Assembly (NCBI RefSeq): GCF_037126285.1
Contig: NZ_CP147012.1
Span: 1,550,001 to 1,614,000, forward strand
Source of the DNA: Bernardetia sp. MNP-M8
GTDB taxonomy: Bacteria; Bacteroidota; Bacteroidia; Cytophagales; Bernardetiaceae
DNA length: 64,000 bases
Reading direction: 5' to 3'
The notes under the pieces were generated by a model that had not been told where the DNA came from, did no database searches, and saw nothing but the letters and a program-made list of their open reading frames with translations. Of the stretch, positions 45,246-53,003 are shown piece by piece. Position numbers and translations under genes: made by a program. Within the stretch, counting starts at the first letter, position 1. The number at the start of each line of letters is the position of its first letter.

Positions 45246-45659
45246 ATGTCTTTACTTACTGTCAAAGTTTTTTCAACACCTACCGAAGCACATTTATTCA
45301 AATCAAGATTAGAAAATGAAGGCATTGATTGTTATTTATTTGATGAAAACATTGGAGGAATGAATATTACCTATGATGTTGCCCTTGGAGGAATAAAAGC
45401 AAAAGTAAATTCGGCTGATACTGAGCAAGTAAAAAAAGTTTTGCAAAAACTAGAAGAAGAACAAAAGGCAAAAGATATGTTTATCAAATGTCCTGTTTGT
45501 GAATCTACTGAACACTATGAAAATTTCACTTCCATAAAAGGATGGTGGGCTATTATTTGGGCTTTTTTAGGAATTGGTCGTCAAACACAAAATTATAAAT
45601 GTAAAGAATGTGGAAACGAATTTGAAAAAGGAGAAATCAAACAAATAGAAAAATTATAA
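45246..45659 (+). CDS. DUF2007 protein with C-terminal zinc ribbon
   Basis: From ATG 45246 the protein is 137 residues; the in-frame TTG at 45201 would add a hydrophobic stretch not expected in this family. Residues 1-70 are DUF2007 ('TVKVFSTPTEAHLFKSRLENEGIDCYLFDENIGGMNITYDVALGGIKAKVNSADTEQVKKVL'). The rest has two cysteine pairs, CPVC and CKEC, about 40 residues apart, making a zinc ribbon. The family is annotated as a putative signal-transducing protein without known partners. Its stop overlaps the start of the next gene (TAATG), indicating translational coupling. Confidence 0.8.
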   Translation: MSLLTVKVFSTPTEAHLFKSRLENEGIDCYLFDENIGGMNITYDVALGGIKAKVNSADTEQVKKVLQKLEEEQKAKDMFIKCPVCESTEHYENFTSIKGWWAIIWAFLGIGRQTQNYKCKECGNEFEKGEIKQIEKL

Positions 45660-46267
45660 TGAAAAAAATACAACATAGCCCCCAAATTTGGACAATAGAA
45701 AATTTCTTATCTGAAGAAGAATGCCAAAATCTCATTATTTTTAGTGAGAATAAATCCTACGATGAAGCAACTGTAAGCCTGAAAAGTGGTGCAAAAATGA
45801 TGAAGAACATCAGAAATAATGAGCGTTTAATTTATGAAGACGAAAAACTAGCTAAAAACTATTGGCAAAAATTGAAAGAGTTTTGTCCTAATTTTATCAA
45901 TGAAATAGTAAAAGAAGAATCCAAAAAAAGTGAAGTTATTGGACTAAATTCTAGATTTCGTTTCTATAAATATGAATCTAATCAGCGTTTCAAAAAGCAT
46001 ATTGATGGAAGAGTAAAGTTAGAGAAAGATAGAAAAGAACTAGAAAGCAGAATTACATTTATGATTTATTTGAGTGATGATTTTGAGGGAGGACAAACTG
46101 TTTTTGATTATAAAAATGAAGAAAATCATACAATTCAAAAAATAGAAATTCAGCCAAAAGCAGGAACAGCACTTTGTTTTGTTCACGAAATAAAACACGA
46201 GGGAACACCAGTTCCACAAGGAACAAAGTATGTTTTGCGTTCGGATGTTATGTACCAAGTTGTATAA
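45659..46267 (+). CDS. 2-oxoglutarate/Fe(II)-dependent dioxygenase (prolyl 4-hydroxylase-like)
   Basis: The 202-residue protein shows the jelly-roll dioxygenase ligands: His114 and Asp116 in 'RFKKHIDGRV', His180 in 'CFVHEIKHEGTPV', and the 2-oxoglutarate-binding Arg194 in 'KYVLRSDVMYQ'. These enzymes hydroxylate a protein or small molecule using O2 and 2-oxoglutarate. Its start overlaps the DUF2007 stop by one base. A paralogue with the same layout is at 59853-60395. The substrate is unknown; the 'RNNERLIYEDEKLA' region is typical of the P4H-alpha-like bacterial group. Confidence 0.87.
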   Translation: MKKIQHSPQIWTIENFLSEEECQNLIIFSENKSYDEATVSLKSGAKMMKNIRNNERLIYEDEKLAKNYWQKLKEFCPNFINEIVKEESKKSEVIGLNSRFRFYKYESNQRFKKHIDGRVKLEKDRKELESRITFMIYLSDDFEGGQTVFDYKNEENHTIQKIEIQPKAGTALCFVHEIKHEGTPVPQGTKYVLRSDVMYQVV

Positions 46268-46354
46268 CTAAAACTTTGTGGCTACATTTACTAACTACTT
46301 CTAAATTAGCTATTAACTTTACCGTTGCTTGTGTCCCCACGAGCGACAATAATT

Positions 46355-46379
46355 TGCCGTTGTTGGTGTCCTCACCAAC
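46355..46379 (-). repeat. REP-like repeat (GGACACC type), copy 3
   Basis: Reverse orientation of the repeat: GTTGGTGAGGACACCAAC followed by AACGGCA when read on the minus strand. A partial copy (TGTCCCCACGAGCGACAA) lies just before it at 46331-46348. Confidence 0.6.
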
Positions 46380-46396
46380 TCATAATTATCAATTGA

Positions 46397-46414
46397 ACAG
46401 GGTTTTAACCCTGT
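46397..46414. repeat. Palindrome ACAGGGTTTTAACCCTGT
   Basis: A perfect 8-bp stem with a 2-base centre lies 22 bp before ybeY. A second member, AACAGGGT/ACCCTGTT with a CAAA loop, lies at 48271-48290 after the MFS gene, so the pair brackets the ybeY-MFS segment. Confidence 0.5.
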
Positions 46415-46435
46415 CTTCATAAGCAACACAGGATT

Positions 46436-46879
46436 ATGGAAGAAAAAGAATTACCTATCAATTTTTTTAGTGAAGAAATTGATTTTGAATTAGAAAATGA
46501 AGAAAAAACAAGTGATTGGATTCAAAAAATTGCCCATAAAGAAGGTTTTGTAGTCTCTTCAATCAATTATATTTTTTGTGATGATGAATATTTACATAAA
46601 ATTAATATGGAATATTTGAATCATGACACTTATACTGATATTATTACATTTGATAATTCAGAGCAAGAACAAGTTTTGGAAGCCGATATTTTTATTAGTG
46701 TAGAGCGAGTAAAAGAAAATTCAGCAGAACTCAAAACTACTTTTCAGCAAGAGATTCATCGGGTTATGGTTCATGGGCTTTTACACTTGACAGGAAATGA
46801 CGACCATTCAACAGAAGATAAAAAATTGATGAGGGAAAAAGAAGATGAAGCTCTTCAATTATTAGTGATTAATTATTAG
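46436..46879 (+). CDS. ybeY: Endoribonuclease YbeY (rRNA maturation factor)
   Basis: The 147-residue protein has the UPF0054 zinc motif 'HRVMVHGLLHLTGNDDHSTEDKKLMREKE', with the three metal-binding histidines in HGLLH and DDH. Its N-terminal half also fits ('YIFCDDEYLHKINMEYLNHDTYTDIITFD'). YbeY takes part in 16S rRNA 3'-end processing and ribosome quality control. The coding end contains the first unit of a 14-bp tandem duplication (46861-46888), and the stop codon lies in the second unit. Confidence 0.94.
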   Translation: MEEKELPINFFSEEIDFELENEEKTSDWIQKIAHKEGFVVSSINYIFCDDEYLHKINMEYLNHDTYTDIITFDNSEQEQVLEADIFISVERVKENSAELKTTFQQEIHRVMVHGLLHLTGNDDHSTEDKKLMREKEDEALQLLVINY

Positions 46880-46888
46880 TGATTAATT
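46861..46888 (+). repeat. Two-unit 14-bp tandem repeat at the ybeY 3' end
   Basis: ATTAGTGATTAATT is repeated exactly at 46861-46874 and 46875-46888. The ybeY stop TAG falls at 46877-46879 in the second unit, so copy number determines the last residues of YbeY. Confidence 0.6.
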
Positions 46889-46897
46889 ATGAAAATA

Positions 46898-46930
46898 CCT
46901 CAACGACGGCTTTATGTTTCGTTGACGGTT
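46898..46930 (+). repeat. Short dispersed motif CCTCAACGACGG, copy 2
   Basis: CCTCAACGACGG (46898-46909) with an inverted-like partner CGTTGACGGTT (46920-46930) lies between ybeY and the likely start of the MFS gene. The same 12-mer is at 1187-1198. Confidence 0.35.
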
Positions 46931-46945
46931 AAAACAAATACAACT

Positions 46946-48253
46946 ATGAGAAAAAATCCTCCAATGCCTAAAAATAATCCTCGTATAATCAATGCGTGGG
47001 CTACTTACGACTGGGCAAACTCTGTTTATAACTTAGTTATCACAACTACAATTTTCCCTATTTTCTTCAATCAAGCCACAAGAGCTGCTTTTGGAAGTGA
47101 AAAAGTGGATTTTTTCGGAATGACTATCGAAAATACAGTTTTGTATTCGTATGCTATTGCGCTTTCATATCTCATAATTGCAGCTATTTCGCCTCCTCTT
47201 TCTGCGATGGCAGATTATGGAGGAACGAAAAAACGCTTTATGCAATTTTTTACGTATTTGGGCGCAGGAGCATGTTTGTGTTTGTTCTTTTTTGATGGAA
47301 CAAATGTAGAACTGGGAATTATCTGTGCAAGTGTCGCCAGTATTGGTTATGCAGGAGGGATGATTTTTTATAATGCTTTTTTGCCTGAAATAGCTACAGA
47401 AAACAAGTATGACTCTGTAAGTGCTAAGGGTTTTGCTATGGGTTATATTGGAAGTGTTTTACTACAAATTATTAATATTGGAATGACTCTAAAACCTGAG
47501 TTTTTTGGTTTTGCTGATGCTGCTGAAGGTTCTCGTTGGTCTTTCCTTTCGGTGGGTATTTGGTGGATTGTGTTTGCTCAAATTCCGTTTTATTTCTTAA
47601 AAGATAATCCTCCTTCAAATCCTGTAAAAGTAAATTGGTTTAAGAAAGGATTTGAAGAATTGAATATGGTTTGGAAAGAAGCTCAAAAACTACCTTCACT
47701 TTTGAAATTCTTGATTTCGTTTTTCTTCTTTAACATGGGAGTCCAGACAGTTATGTTTATGGCATCACTTTTTGGAGAAAAAGAATTACATCTTGAAACG
47801 GCAAACCTAATCGCTATCATCTTGATTATTCAAGTAGTAGCAATTTTAGGGGCATATCTTTTTGCTAAAGTATCCGACAAAAAAGGAAATATTTTTTCGC
47901 TTACAGTATTGATTGTTCTTTGGATTCTGATTTGTATTTTGGCTTATTTTGTCCAAACAGCAGAACATTTTTATGCTTTGGCTATTTTGGTAGGCTTGGT
48001 AATGGGAGGAATTCAGTCGCTTTCTCGTTCTACGTATTCCAAACTTTTACCAAAAGATACGCCTGATACAGCTTCGTATTTTAGCTTTTTCAATGTTGCT
48101 GACCGTCTTTCTACTTCTATCGGAATGGGGGTTTTTGCGCTCATTGAAGATTATTCAGAATCTATGCGAAATGGTATTTTTGCACTTACCATTTTCTTTG
48201 TTATTGGTCTGATAGTTCTTTTACAGATTAATAGAAAGGCAATTAAAATATAA
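46946..48253 (+). CDS. MFS transporter, UMF1/Atg22-like family
   Basis: The ATG at 46946 gives 435 residues. An in-frame ATG at 46889 would run through a dispersed repeat and is less likely. The start 'NNPRIINAWATYDWANSVYNLVITTTIFPIFF' and 'YGGTKKRFMQFFTYLGAGACLCL' mark the UMF1 family, which is related to vacuolar amino-acid exporters (Atg22). Twelve hydrophobic helices can be counted, with a central charged loop ('VNWFKKGFEELNMVWKEAQKLPSL') and 'GLVMGGIQSLSRSTYSKLLPKDT'. Substrate is unknown. It follows ybeY by about 65 bp and may be co-transcribed. Confidence 0.88.
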   Translation: MRKNPPMPKNNPRIINAWATYDWANSVYNLVITTTIFPIFFNQATRAAFGSEKVDFFGMTIENTVLYSYAIALSYLIIAAISPPLSAMADYGGTKKRFMQFFTYLGAGACLCLFFFDGTNVELGIICASVASIGYAGGMIFYNAFLPEIATENKYDSVSAKGFAMGYIGSVLLQIINIGMTLKPEFFGFADAAEGSRWSFLSVGIWWIVFAQIPFYFLKDNPPSNPVKVNWFKKGFEELNMVWKEAQKLPSLLKFLISFFFFNMGVQTVMFMASLFGEKELHLETANLIAIILIIQVVAILGAYLFAKVSDKKGNIFSLTVLIVLWILICILAYFVQTAEHFYALAILVGLVMGGIQSLSRSTYSKLLPKDTPDTASYFSFFNVADRLSTSIGMGVFALIEDYSESMRNGIFALTIFFVIGLIVLLQINRKAIKI

Positions 48254-48270
48254 AAATTCACGTTTTTATA

Positions 48271-48290
48271 AACAGGGTCAAAACCCTGTT
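48271..48290. repeat. Palindrome AACAGGGT-CAAA-ACCCTGTT
   Basis: An 8-bp stem with a 4-nt loop 17 bp after the MFS stop; partner of the palindrome at 46397-46414. Confidence 0.5.
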
Positions 48291-48352
48291 CAAGTGACAA
48301 AAAAAAACTTTTATTCTTTATAGCTTTACTTCCCTAAAATTCTTAAAAGAAA

Positions 48353-48388
48353 AAAACGTCATTCTATTTTTCAATAAAATGACGTTTT
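48353..48388. terminator. Terminator between MFS gene and the 128-residue unknown gene
   Basis: AAAACGTCATT (48353-48363) pairs perfectly with AATGACGTTTT (48378-48388) around a 14-nt loop, followed on the plus strand by GTATTTTT. It lies between convergent genes. Confidence 0.65.
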
Positions 48389-48416
48389 GTATTTTTCTGA
48401 TTTATTTTATTCCTCT

Positions 48417-48803
48417 TTATTCCTCCTCTGGATAAGGAACAAATACAAATCTTGTAAAACCTTCATCAATCACAAAAAGGCAGCAAAACTCATCAGGATT
48501 TTTGTAAGCAGCCTTAAAACGGTCGCTTCCCTCTTTGTCTAAAACATTTCTTTGTTCAAACTCTTCTAAAAAAGAAGCGTAATAGTCCCATTCTAATTCA
48601 GGCATTTCATTTTTTGAAAACAAAACTTGTCCGATAGGTTGCTTTGCTTTACAAATTGGAAAAACAGGATAGTTTGAAAAACCTCTTTTTTTGATTTGAT
48701 AGGCTGCTTCTTTCAAATTATCTGCAATTTTGATAAAGTTTGTTGTTAGTTTGCCTAAATATTTAGTGTCTAATTCTGCGTCGTTGTAGTCTTCTATATC
48801 CAT
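48417..48803 (-). CDS. Small acidic protein of unknown function
   Basis: The 128-residue soluble protein begins 'MDIEDYNDAELDTKYLGKLTTNFIKIADNLKEAAYQIKKRGFSNYPVFPICKAKQPIGQVLF' and ends 'EFCCLFVIDEGFTRFVFVPYPEEE'. It has no signal peptide or membrane segment. The pattern (amphipathic helix, then 'NYPVFPI', and a final beta hairpin) looks like a compact cytoplasmic fold, and I believe it is conserved in Cytophagales. I do not recognise a named family. A REP-like repeat begins 17 bp upstream of its start. Confidence 0.65.
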   Translation of the reverse strand: MDIEDYNDAELDTKYLGKLTTNFIKIADNLKEAAYQIKKRGFSNYPVFPICKAKQPIGQVLFSKNEMPELEWDYYASFLEEFEQRNVLDKEGSDRFKAAYKNPDEFCCLFVIDEGFTRFVFVPYPEEE

Positions 48804-48820
48804 TTTTTTAATTTTATGTC

Positions 48821-48846
48821 GTTGGTGAGGACACCAACAACGGCAT
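48821..48846 (+). repeat. REP-like repeat (GGACACC type), copy 4
   Basis: GTTGGTGAGGACACCAAC then AACGGCAT; best-matching copy to that at 46355-46379 (opposite orientation). Confidence 0.6.
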
Positions 48847-48949
48847 AGTAATCAGTAACCAGTTTGTTCAGTTACTAGTAAATAGTTACCAGTAGCCAGT
48901 TAAATTTGAATTAAATATTTTTTGATTATTATCTGTATTTCGTAGCCTT

Positions 48950-49080
48950 ACTGTACCCTACTTTTTTTAAAAGTGCTTTTTAGTTGCAGAGCAACGTTAT
49001 ATAATTTGTAATATTCAAACAAAAAAATATCAATATTGTGTTGCAACTTGAATTTCAAATAAAAAAAAGTAAAGTACAGT
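48950..49080. mobile_element. Possible 131-bp MITE-like element
   Basis: The ends ACTGTACCCTACTTTTTTT (48950-48968) and its near complement (49062-49080) match at 17 of 19 positions. Just outside are direct repeats TTCGTAGCCTT (48939-48949) and TTCGTAACCTT (49081-49091), differing at one base, which resemble a target duplication. Inside are GTTGCAGAGCAAC and other small hairpins but no open frame. Transposition is inferred from structure only. Confidence 0.4.
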
Positions 49081-49104
49081 TTCGTAACCTTTAATCCGTA
49101 ATTT

Positions 49105-50532
49105 TTATCGAATTACTTCTCTTGGAAAACTTACGATACTTTCGTGTCCGTTTTCATCAACAGTAGCTACTCCAAAAAGATAATTGTCTATAACAATATT
49201 TTCAAGCACAAAGGTAATTTGTTCTTCTGTATTTTCTATATCATTTTGGTAAAATTCTTTTGGTACAAAACGAGCATATTGCCATTGAGGAGCTGTTGTT
49301 TCTCTCCAATAAATTTTATAGCCAATAATAGTTGATTTTTCTTGTTTTGGTTTTTCCCAAGAAAGTTTAGTAGAAGGCTGAACTGCACCACCAATTTTCA
49401 CATTTTGGGGTGCTAATGGTGACCAACCTAAGTTTGCAAGTACAATTGTATTGACAGAAGTTAGCTTTGCCAAATAATCAAAATTTACTCCTTCCACAAC
49501 ATCGCCATATTTTATTCCATCTTCTTCTCTAATATCTTGATGCTGACGATTGTAATTTTCGTGACTTTCCATTATGCGAACACCTGCAAAACCTTCATCA
49601 TTAAAAGGTCTGTGATGTCCTCCTCTTCCAAATCTATCCAAACGATAAATCATTGTCGGATTCATTTCAGGCATATATTTTTGTGTTGTTGAATGAATAT
49701 AACGAGCAAGCTGACGGGAAATACCATCTATTTCTCCTCCATAATAACGTCTTCGGTTTCTTTCCTGTTCAGTTTCTGTGGTAGGAGTTGGTTCTGAAAA
49801 AATACGAAAACTACGGTTATCTATTACTCCATCAACACCTTCAATATTTCCAATCATATCATTGTTTATTACTCCAATAATATCCCAACCGTCTTTTTTG
49901 GCTTGTTTTGCCATAAATTGTCCTCCAAAAAGTCCTTGTTCTTCACCTGAAAGAGCAGCAAAAGCAATACTATTTTTGAATTTAGATTTTCCTTCTACAT
50001 GGTACTTTGATAAAACTCTAGCAGCTTCCAAAATACCTGCAATTCCTGTGGCATTATCATTTGCCCCTGGTGCATCAATCGTATAATTAGTTACATCAGA
50101 AGCACGAGAATCAATATCGCCAGACATAATTGCATAACTATTCGGGTTTTCTGTTCCTCTCAAAACAGCCACTACATTTACAATCCAAACATCATTTACA
50201 ATACGTTCGTTTGCTCCTTTTTTAAGTAAATTTCTTTGATATGAAACTTCTAAACAGCCATTGCACTCTGCCGAAATTTTATCAAATTCTGCTTTTATCC
50301 ACCTTCTAGCTGCGCCAATTCCACGAGTTTCTGAAACGGTATCTGAAAGTGTATGACGAGTGCCAAATTCAGCTAATTTTTTAACATCTTTTTCTACATT
50401 TTGAGTAGAAATATTTTTTATAATTTCATAAATTTTCGGGTCGTATTCTGAGTAAGAATCAGTTTTTTGAGCAAAAGATAAGGTAGAAAATAGTAGAAGA
50501 AGAAAAAGTAAAGGGATATGAAGTAATTTCAT
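49105..50532 (-). CDS. M28-family zinc peptidase, exported, with altered first metal motif
   Basis: From ATG 50532 the protein is 475 residues with a signal peptide (MKLLHIPLLFLLLLFSTLSFAQ). The peptidase domain (about 60-380) has 'APGANDNATGIAGILEAARVL' (Asp159 ligand), 'AALSGEEQGLFG' (catalytic and ligand Glu197/198), 'VINNDMIGN' (Asp225) and a His-rich 'RFGRGGHHRPFNDEGF'. The usual H-x-D-S ligand is replaced by Asp139 in MSGDIDSR. The C-terminus (about 395-475) is an FN3-like domain ('PQNVKIGGAVQPSTKLSWEKPKQEKS'). Family members are aminopeptidases; activity here depends on whether Asp can stand in for the His ligand. It lies 66 bp downstream of the 50599 gene. Confidence 0.88.
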   Translation of the reverse strand: MKLLHIPLLFLLLLFSTLSFAQKTDSYSEYDPKIYEIIKNISTQNVEKDVKKLAEFGTRHTLSDTVSETRGIGAARRWIKAEFDKISAECNGCLEVSYQRNLLKKGANERIVNDVWIVNVVAVLRGTENPNSYAIMSGDIDSRASDVTNYTIDAPGANDNATGIAGILEAARVLSKYHVEGKSKFKNSIAFAALSGEEQGLFGGQFMAKQAKKDGWDIIGVINNDMIGNIEGVDGVIDNRSFRIFSEPTPTTETEQERNRRRYYGGEIDGISRQLARYIHSTTQKYMPEMNPTMIYRLDRFGRGGHHRPFNDEGFAGVRIMESHENYNRQHQDIREEDGIKYGDVVEGVNFDYLAKLTSVNTIVLANLGWSPLAPQNVKIGGAVQPSTKLSWEKPKQEKSTIIGYKIYWRETTAPQWQYARFVPKEFYQNDIENTEEQITFVLENIVIDNYLFGVATVDENGHESIVSFPREVIR

Positions 50533-50598
50533 TTTGAGCAAAATTAATTTTAAGTTTAAATAATTGCTAACTAGAATCATAGAATTAAGTTTTTTGTT

Positions 50599-51162
50599 TT
50601 AATCTATGAAACCTCCATTAGCATTACGAATAATTCTTGGTTTACTTTTAAAATATCTAATTGTACGAACAAGTTTTGTAGAATCATTTTCTAATTCGTG
50701 CCAACCTAATGACATTGTAACTGTGTCAAGATTTGTCTTATGAATAATAGTAATTTCATCATTATATTCTTCTCTATTTCTATTCAAAAAGCAATAATCA
50801 AATTCATTTAGGGCTTTATTAAATTCGTTTATATCAATAGGTAGATTTTTTATAGAATCTGGGATGTTATAATAATTATATTTTTGTGTAATAAGAATAG
50901 TATCTTCTGCATAAACAAAACCCTTTGCAACTACATTATTCATGTCTTCCCAAGATAGTGTATAGTAAAATTTTAGACGTTTGTTATTTTTTATCTTAAA
51001 ATAAATATCTCCACAACTTCCAATCATCGTATCACATTCTGAAAGTTGATTTGTATCAATATCAAATACATCATCAAAGGGATTGTAAGTAGGAGTTTGT
51101 TTATAAAACACAATTCCAAGACAGAAAAGTAGAGCTGATATGAGATAAAATAATCGTTTCAT
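50599..51162 (-). CDS. Small exported or membrane-anchored protein, function unknown
   Basis: The 187-residue protein has one N-terminal hydrophobic segment (MKRLFYLISALLFCLGIVFY) and a polar extracytoplasmic part with two nearby cysteines ('SECDTMIGSCGDIYFKIKNNKRLKFYYTLSW') that could form a disulfide. The rest is beta-rich and acidic. No family is recognised. It sits between the tandem paralogues (upstream) and the M28 peptidase (downstream) on the same strand, with short spacers of 28 and 66 bp, so all may belong to one transcript. Confidence 0.6.
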   Translation of the reverse strand: MKRLFYLISALLFCLGIVFYKQTPTYNPFDDVFDIDTNQLSECDTMIGSCGDIYFKIKNNKRLKFYYTLSWEDMNNVVAKGFVYAEDTILITQKYNYYNIPDSIKNLPIDINEFNKALNEFDYCFLNRNREEYNDEITIIHKTNLDTVTMSLGWHELENDSTKLVRTIRYFKSKPRIIRNANGGFID

Positions 51163-51190
51163 AAGTTGAGTTTATCAGAAATTTAAAAGG

Positions 51191-51994
51191 CTACTTAATA
51201 TTCAATACTTTCAAACTATAGGGTAATTGTTCTAAAAACTCACTCCAATAGGGTATTTCATTTACATCTAAAAGTGTATAGTAGGTAGTTGTCTTAGTTC
51301 TATTTTTTGTTTTGTTTTTGAATGAAACAAATTGCAGAGACAAAGCACACATATTATAATCGCCTCTTCCTGTATGAGCAACATATTCTATGAAGTAATT
51401 AATCTCTTTTATATCATCAAAATTAAAAGTTCTTTTATCTGTTTTTTTCTTTATAGTTATTCCTTGTTTTTTCATGTCAAGAGCAATATGAGTAGCTCTA
51501 TTTGGATTAATTTTTCTATTCAAAAATGTTGTAGATTTTTTTTTATTAAGATAATAAGCTGTTGCTCCTATTAGCCCAATAACAAACATAAGAGCTACTA
51601 AAGGACTTGTTAGGCTACCAACAAGAATTGCAAGAAAAGTTAATAGAGTCATAAAAATTAATACTAGTATTCCTGTAATGGCATTTTCTGAAAGAGAATG
51701 AATAGTATTATCGACATCTTGGTTTCCTTTCTTAAATAAAAAAGGCAAATACTCCAATGGTTTGGCTTCTAAAAATAACTTTTTAGGTTTGGGAATATCA
51801 GTAAGTGTTTCGGCTTGATTACAATGTATTTCTCCCAAATATTCCCAACTTTCTATAAAAAAAGCTGATTTACAAGCTGCACAAATAACAATTGTATGTC
51901 CTTCTTCTATTAGCTCTCCTGTGATTGGGTCTATTCTTCCTTGTTTTAAAAACTCTGAATGCAATTCTTTTTCTAAACGATGTGGGTAGTTCAT
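51191..51994 (-). CDS. Membrane protein with N-terminal Cys/His module, tandem paralogue B
   Basis: The 267-residue protein has an N-terminal module (residues 1-90) nearly identical to that of the 52023-52796 gene. It contains C38-x2-C41 and H57-C58 in 'TIVICAACKSAFFIESWEYLGEIHC', a plausible RING- or treble-clef-like zinc site (inference). Two hydrophobic helices follow (about 105-155), then a soluble C-terminal domain ('KKQGITIKKKTDKRTFNFDDIKEINYFIEYV', ending 'IPYWSEFLEQLPYSLKVLNIK') resembling a PH/YcxB-like fold. The last 25 residues again resemble the paralogue, while the region between has diverged strongly. Function unknown. Confidence 0.7.
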   Translation of the reverse strand: MNYPHRLEKELHSEFLKQGRIDPITGELIEEGHTIVICAACKSAFFIESWEYLGEIHCNQAETLTDIPKPKKLFLEAKPLEYLPFLFKKGNQDVDNTIHSLSENAITGILVLIFMTLLTFLAILVGSLTSPLVALMFVIGLIGATAYYLNKKKSTTFLNRKINPNRATHIALDMKKQGITIKKKTDKRTFNFDDIKEINYFIEYVAHTGRGDYNMCALSLQFVSFKNKTKNRTKTTTYYTLLDVNEIPYWSEFLEQLPYSLKVLNIK

Positions 51995-52022
51995 TTTTTT
52001 GATTTAGTGGTTAAATTATTCT

Positions 52023-52796
52023 TTAGTTTGTAATCTGTAATACTTTCAAATTGTAAGGTAGTTCTTCTAAGAATTCACTCCATTTTATTATCTCATCATT
52101 ATTGATACTGGTATGATATTTTATTTTTTTTTCTCTCATAGAAATAGGAGTAATTTCTAGAGTAAGAATATAATTAGGTTGCATATAAACCAAAGAATAT
52201 TCTATTTGCCTAGTTTTTTTAAAAGGTAAAGATTGTCGTTTTTTGTTTTGCTTTATTTGTAAAGATTGATTCCTTGAATCTATTGCTATATAAATATCTT
52301 TTTTAGGATTAGAGGAGATTCCATACTTTGCTTCTTCTTGTTTGTCATTCATTTTAGTTGCAATCAAAATTACTAATCCGAAACAAACGAGCCCAGCTAA
52401 TATTACAGAGATAAAATATCCAATCAACACCGTAAAAATTCCTAATCCTAATAATGAGGAGGAAGTATATATCATTAGTTTCAACATTTCTAAAGTTCCA
52501 TCTGAACCAGTTTTTGCAAAATAAACTCCTTTTCTAAACAAAAAAGGTAAATATTCTAATGGTTTGGCTTCTAAAAATAGCTTTTTAGGTTTGGGAATAT
52601 CAGTAAGTGTTTCGGCTTGATTACAATGTATTTCTCCCAAATATTCCCAACTTTCTATAAAAAAAGCTGACTTACAAGCAGCACAAATAACAATTGTATG
52701 TCCTTCTTCAATTTGTTCGCCTGTAATGGGGTCTATTCTTCCTTGCTTTAAAAACTCTGAATGCAATTCTTTTTCTAAACGATGTGTATTTGTCAT
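52023..52796 (-). CDS. Membrane protein with N-terminal Cys/His module, tandem paralogue A
   Basis: The 257-residue protein shares residues 1-90 with its downstream neighbour at about 95% DNA identity by eye. It includes the CAAC and HC Cys/His pair and 'RIDPITGEQIEEGHTIVICAAC'. Two membrane helices (about 110-155) and a diverged C-terminal domain follow ('DIYIAIDSRNQSLQIKQNKKRQSLPFKKTRQIEYSLVYM', ending 'IIKWSEFLEELPYNLKVLQITN'). The two genes are 28 bp apart and appear to be a recent duplication or to be kept similar by gene conversion at the 5' end only. Function is unknown; the topology suggests a membrane-anchored sensor or signalling adaptor (inference). Confidence 0.7.
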   Translation of the reverse strand: MTNTHRLEKELHSEFLKQGRIDPITGEQIEEGHTIVICAACKSAFFIESWEYLGEIHCNQAETLTDIPKPKKLFLEAKPLEYLPFLFRKGVYFAKTGSDGTLEMLKLMIYTSSSLLGLGIFTVLIGYFISVILAGLVCFGLVILIATKMNDKQEEAKYGISSNPKKDIYIAIDSRNQSLQIKQNKKRQSLPFKKTRQIEYSLVYMQPNYILTLEITPISMREKKIKYHTSINNDEIIKWSEFLEELPYNLKVLQITN

Positions 52797-53003
52797 ATAA
52801 AGGTTATATACGACAAAATTAAAATTGAAGTTTAGATTTTTTATGAGATTCTTGCCTATTATTGAATCTTCGTTATCTGTAAAATGAAATCAACTTCATT
52901 TTTTTGCAGCTATTAATTTCAATAATTATGTATTACTTTTGATAAAATATAGAAATACTTGTTTTTTAGCTCTACTCTTCAAACATTCATAAAGCATTAC
53001 AAA

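Larger units (their letters stand above)
48804..49104. other. Repeat-rich intergenic region
   Basis: These 301 bp contain a GGACACC-type REP (48821-48846), a run of short AGTTACCAGT-like repeats (about 48847-48900) and a 131-bp element with terminal inverted repeats (48950-49080). No gene is present. Confidence 0.6.

Noticed and set aside
46889-46945. Upstream ATG at 46889 as the MFS start
   Set aside because: The added 19 residues are encoded by a dispersed repeat and precede the family's conserved start; ATG 46946 is preferred.
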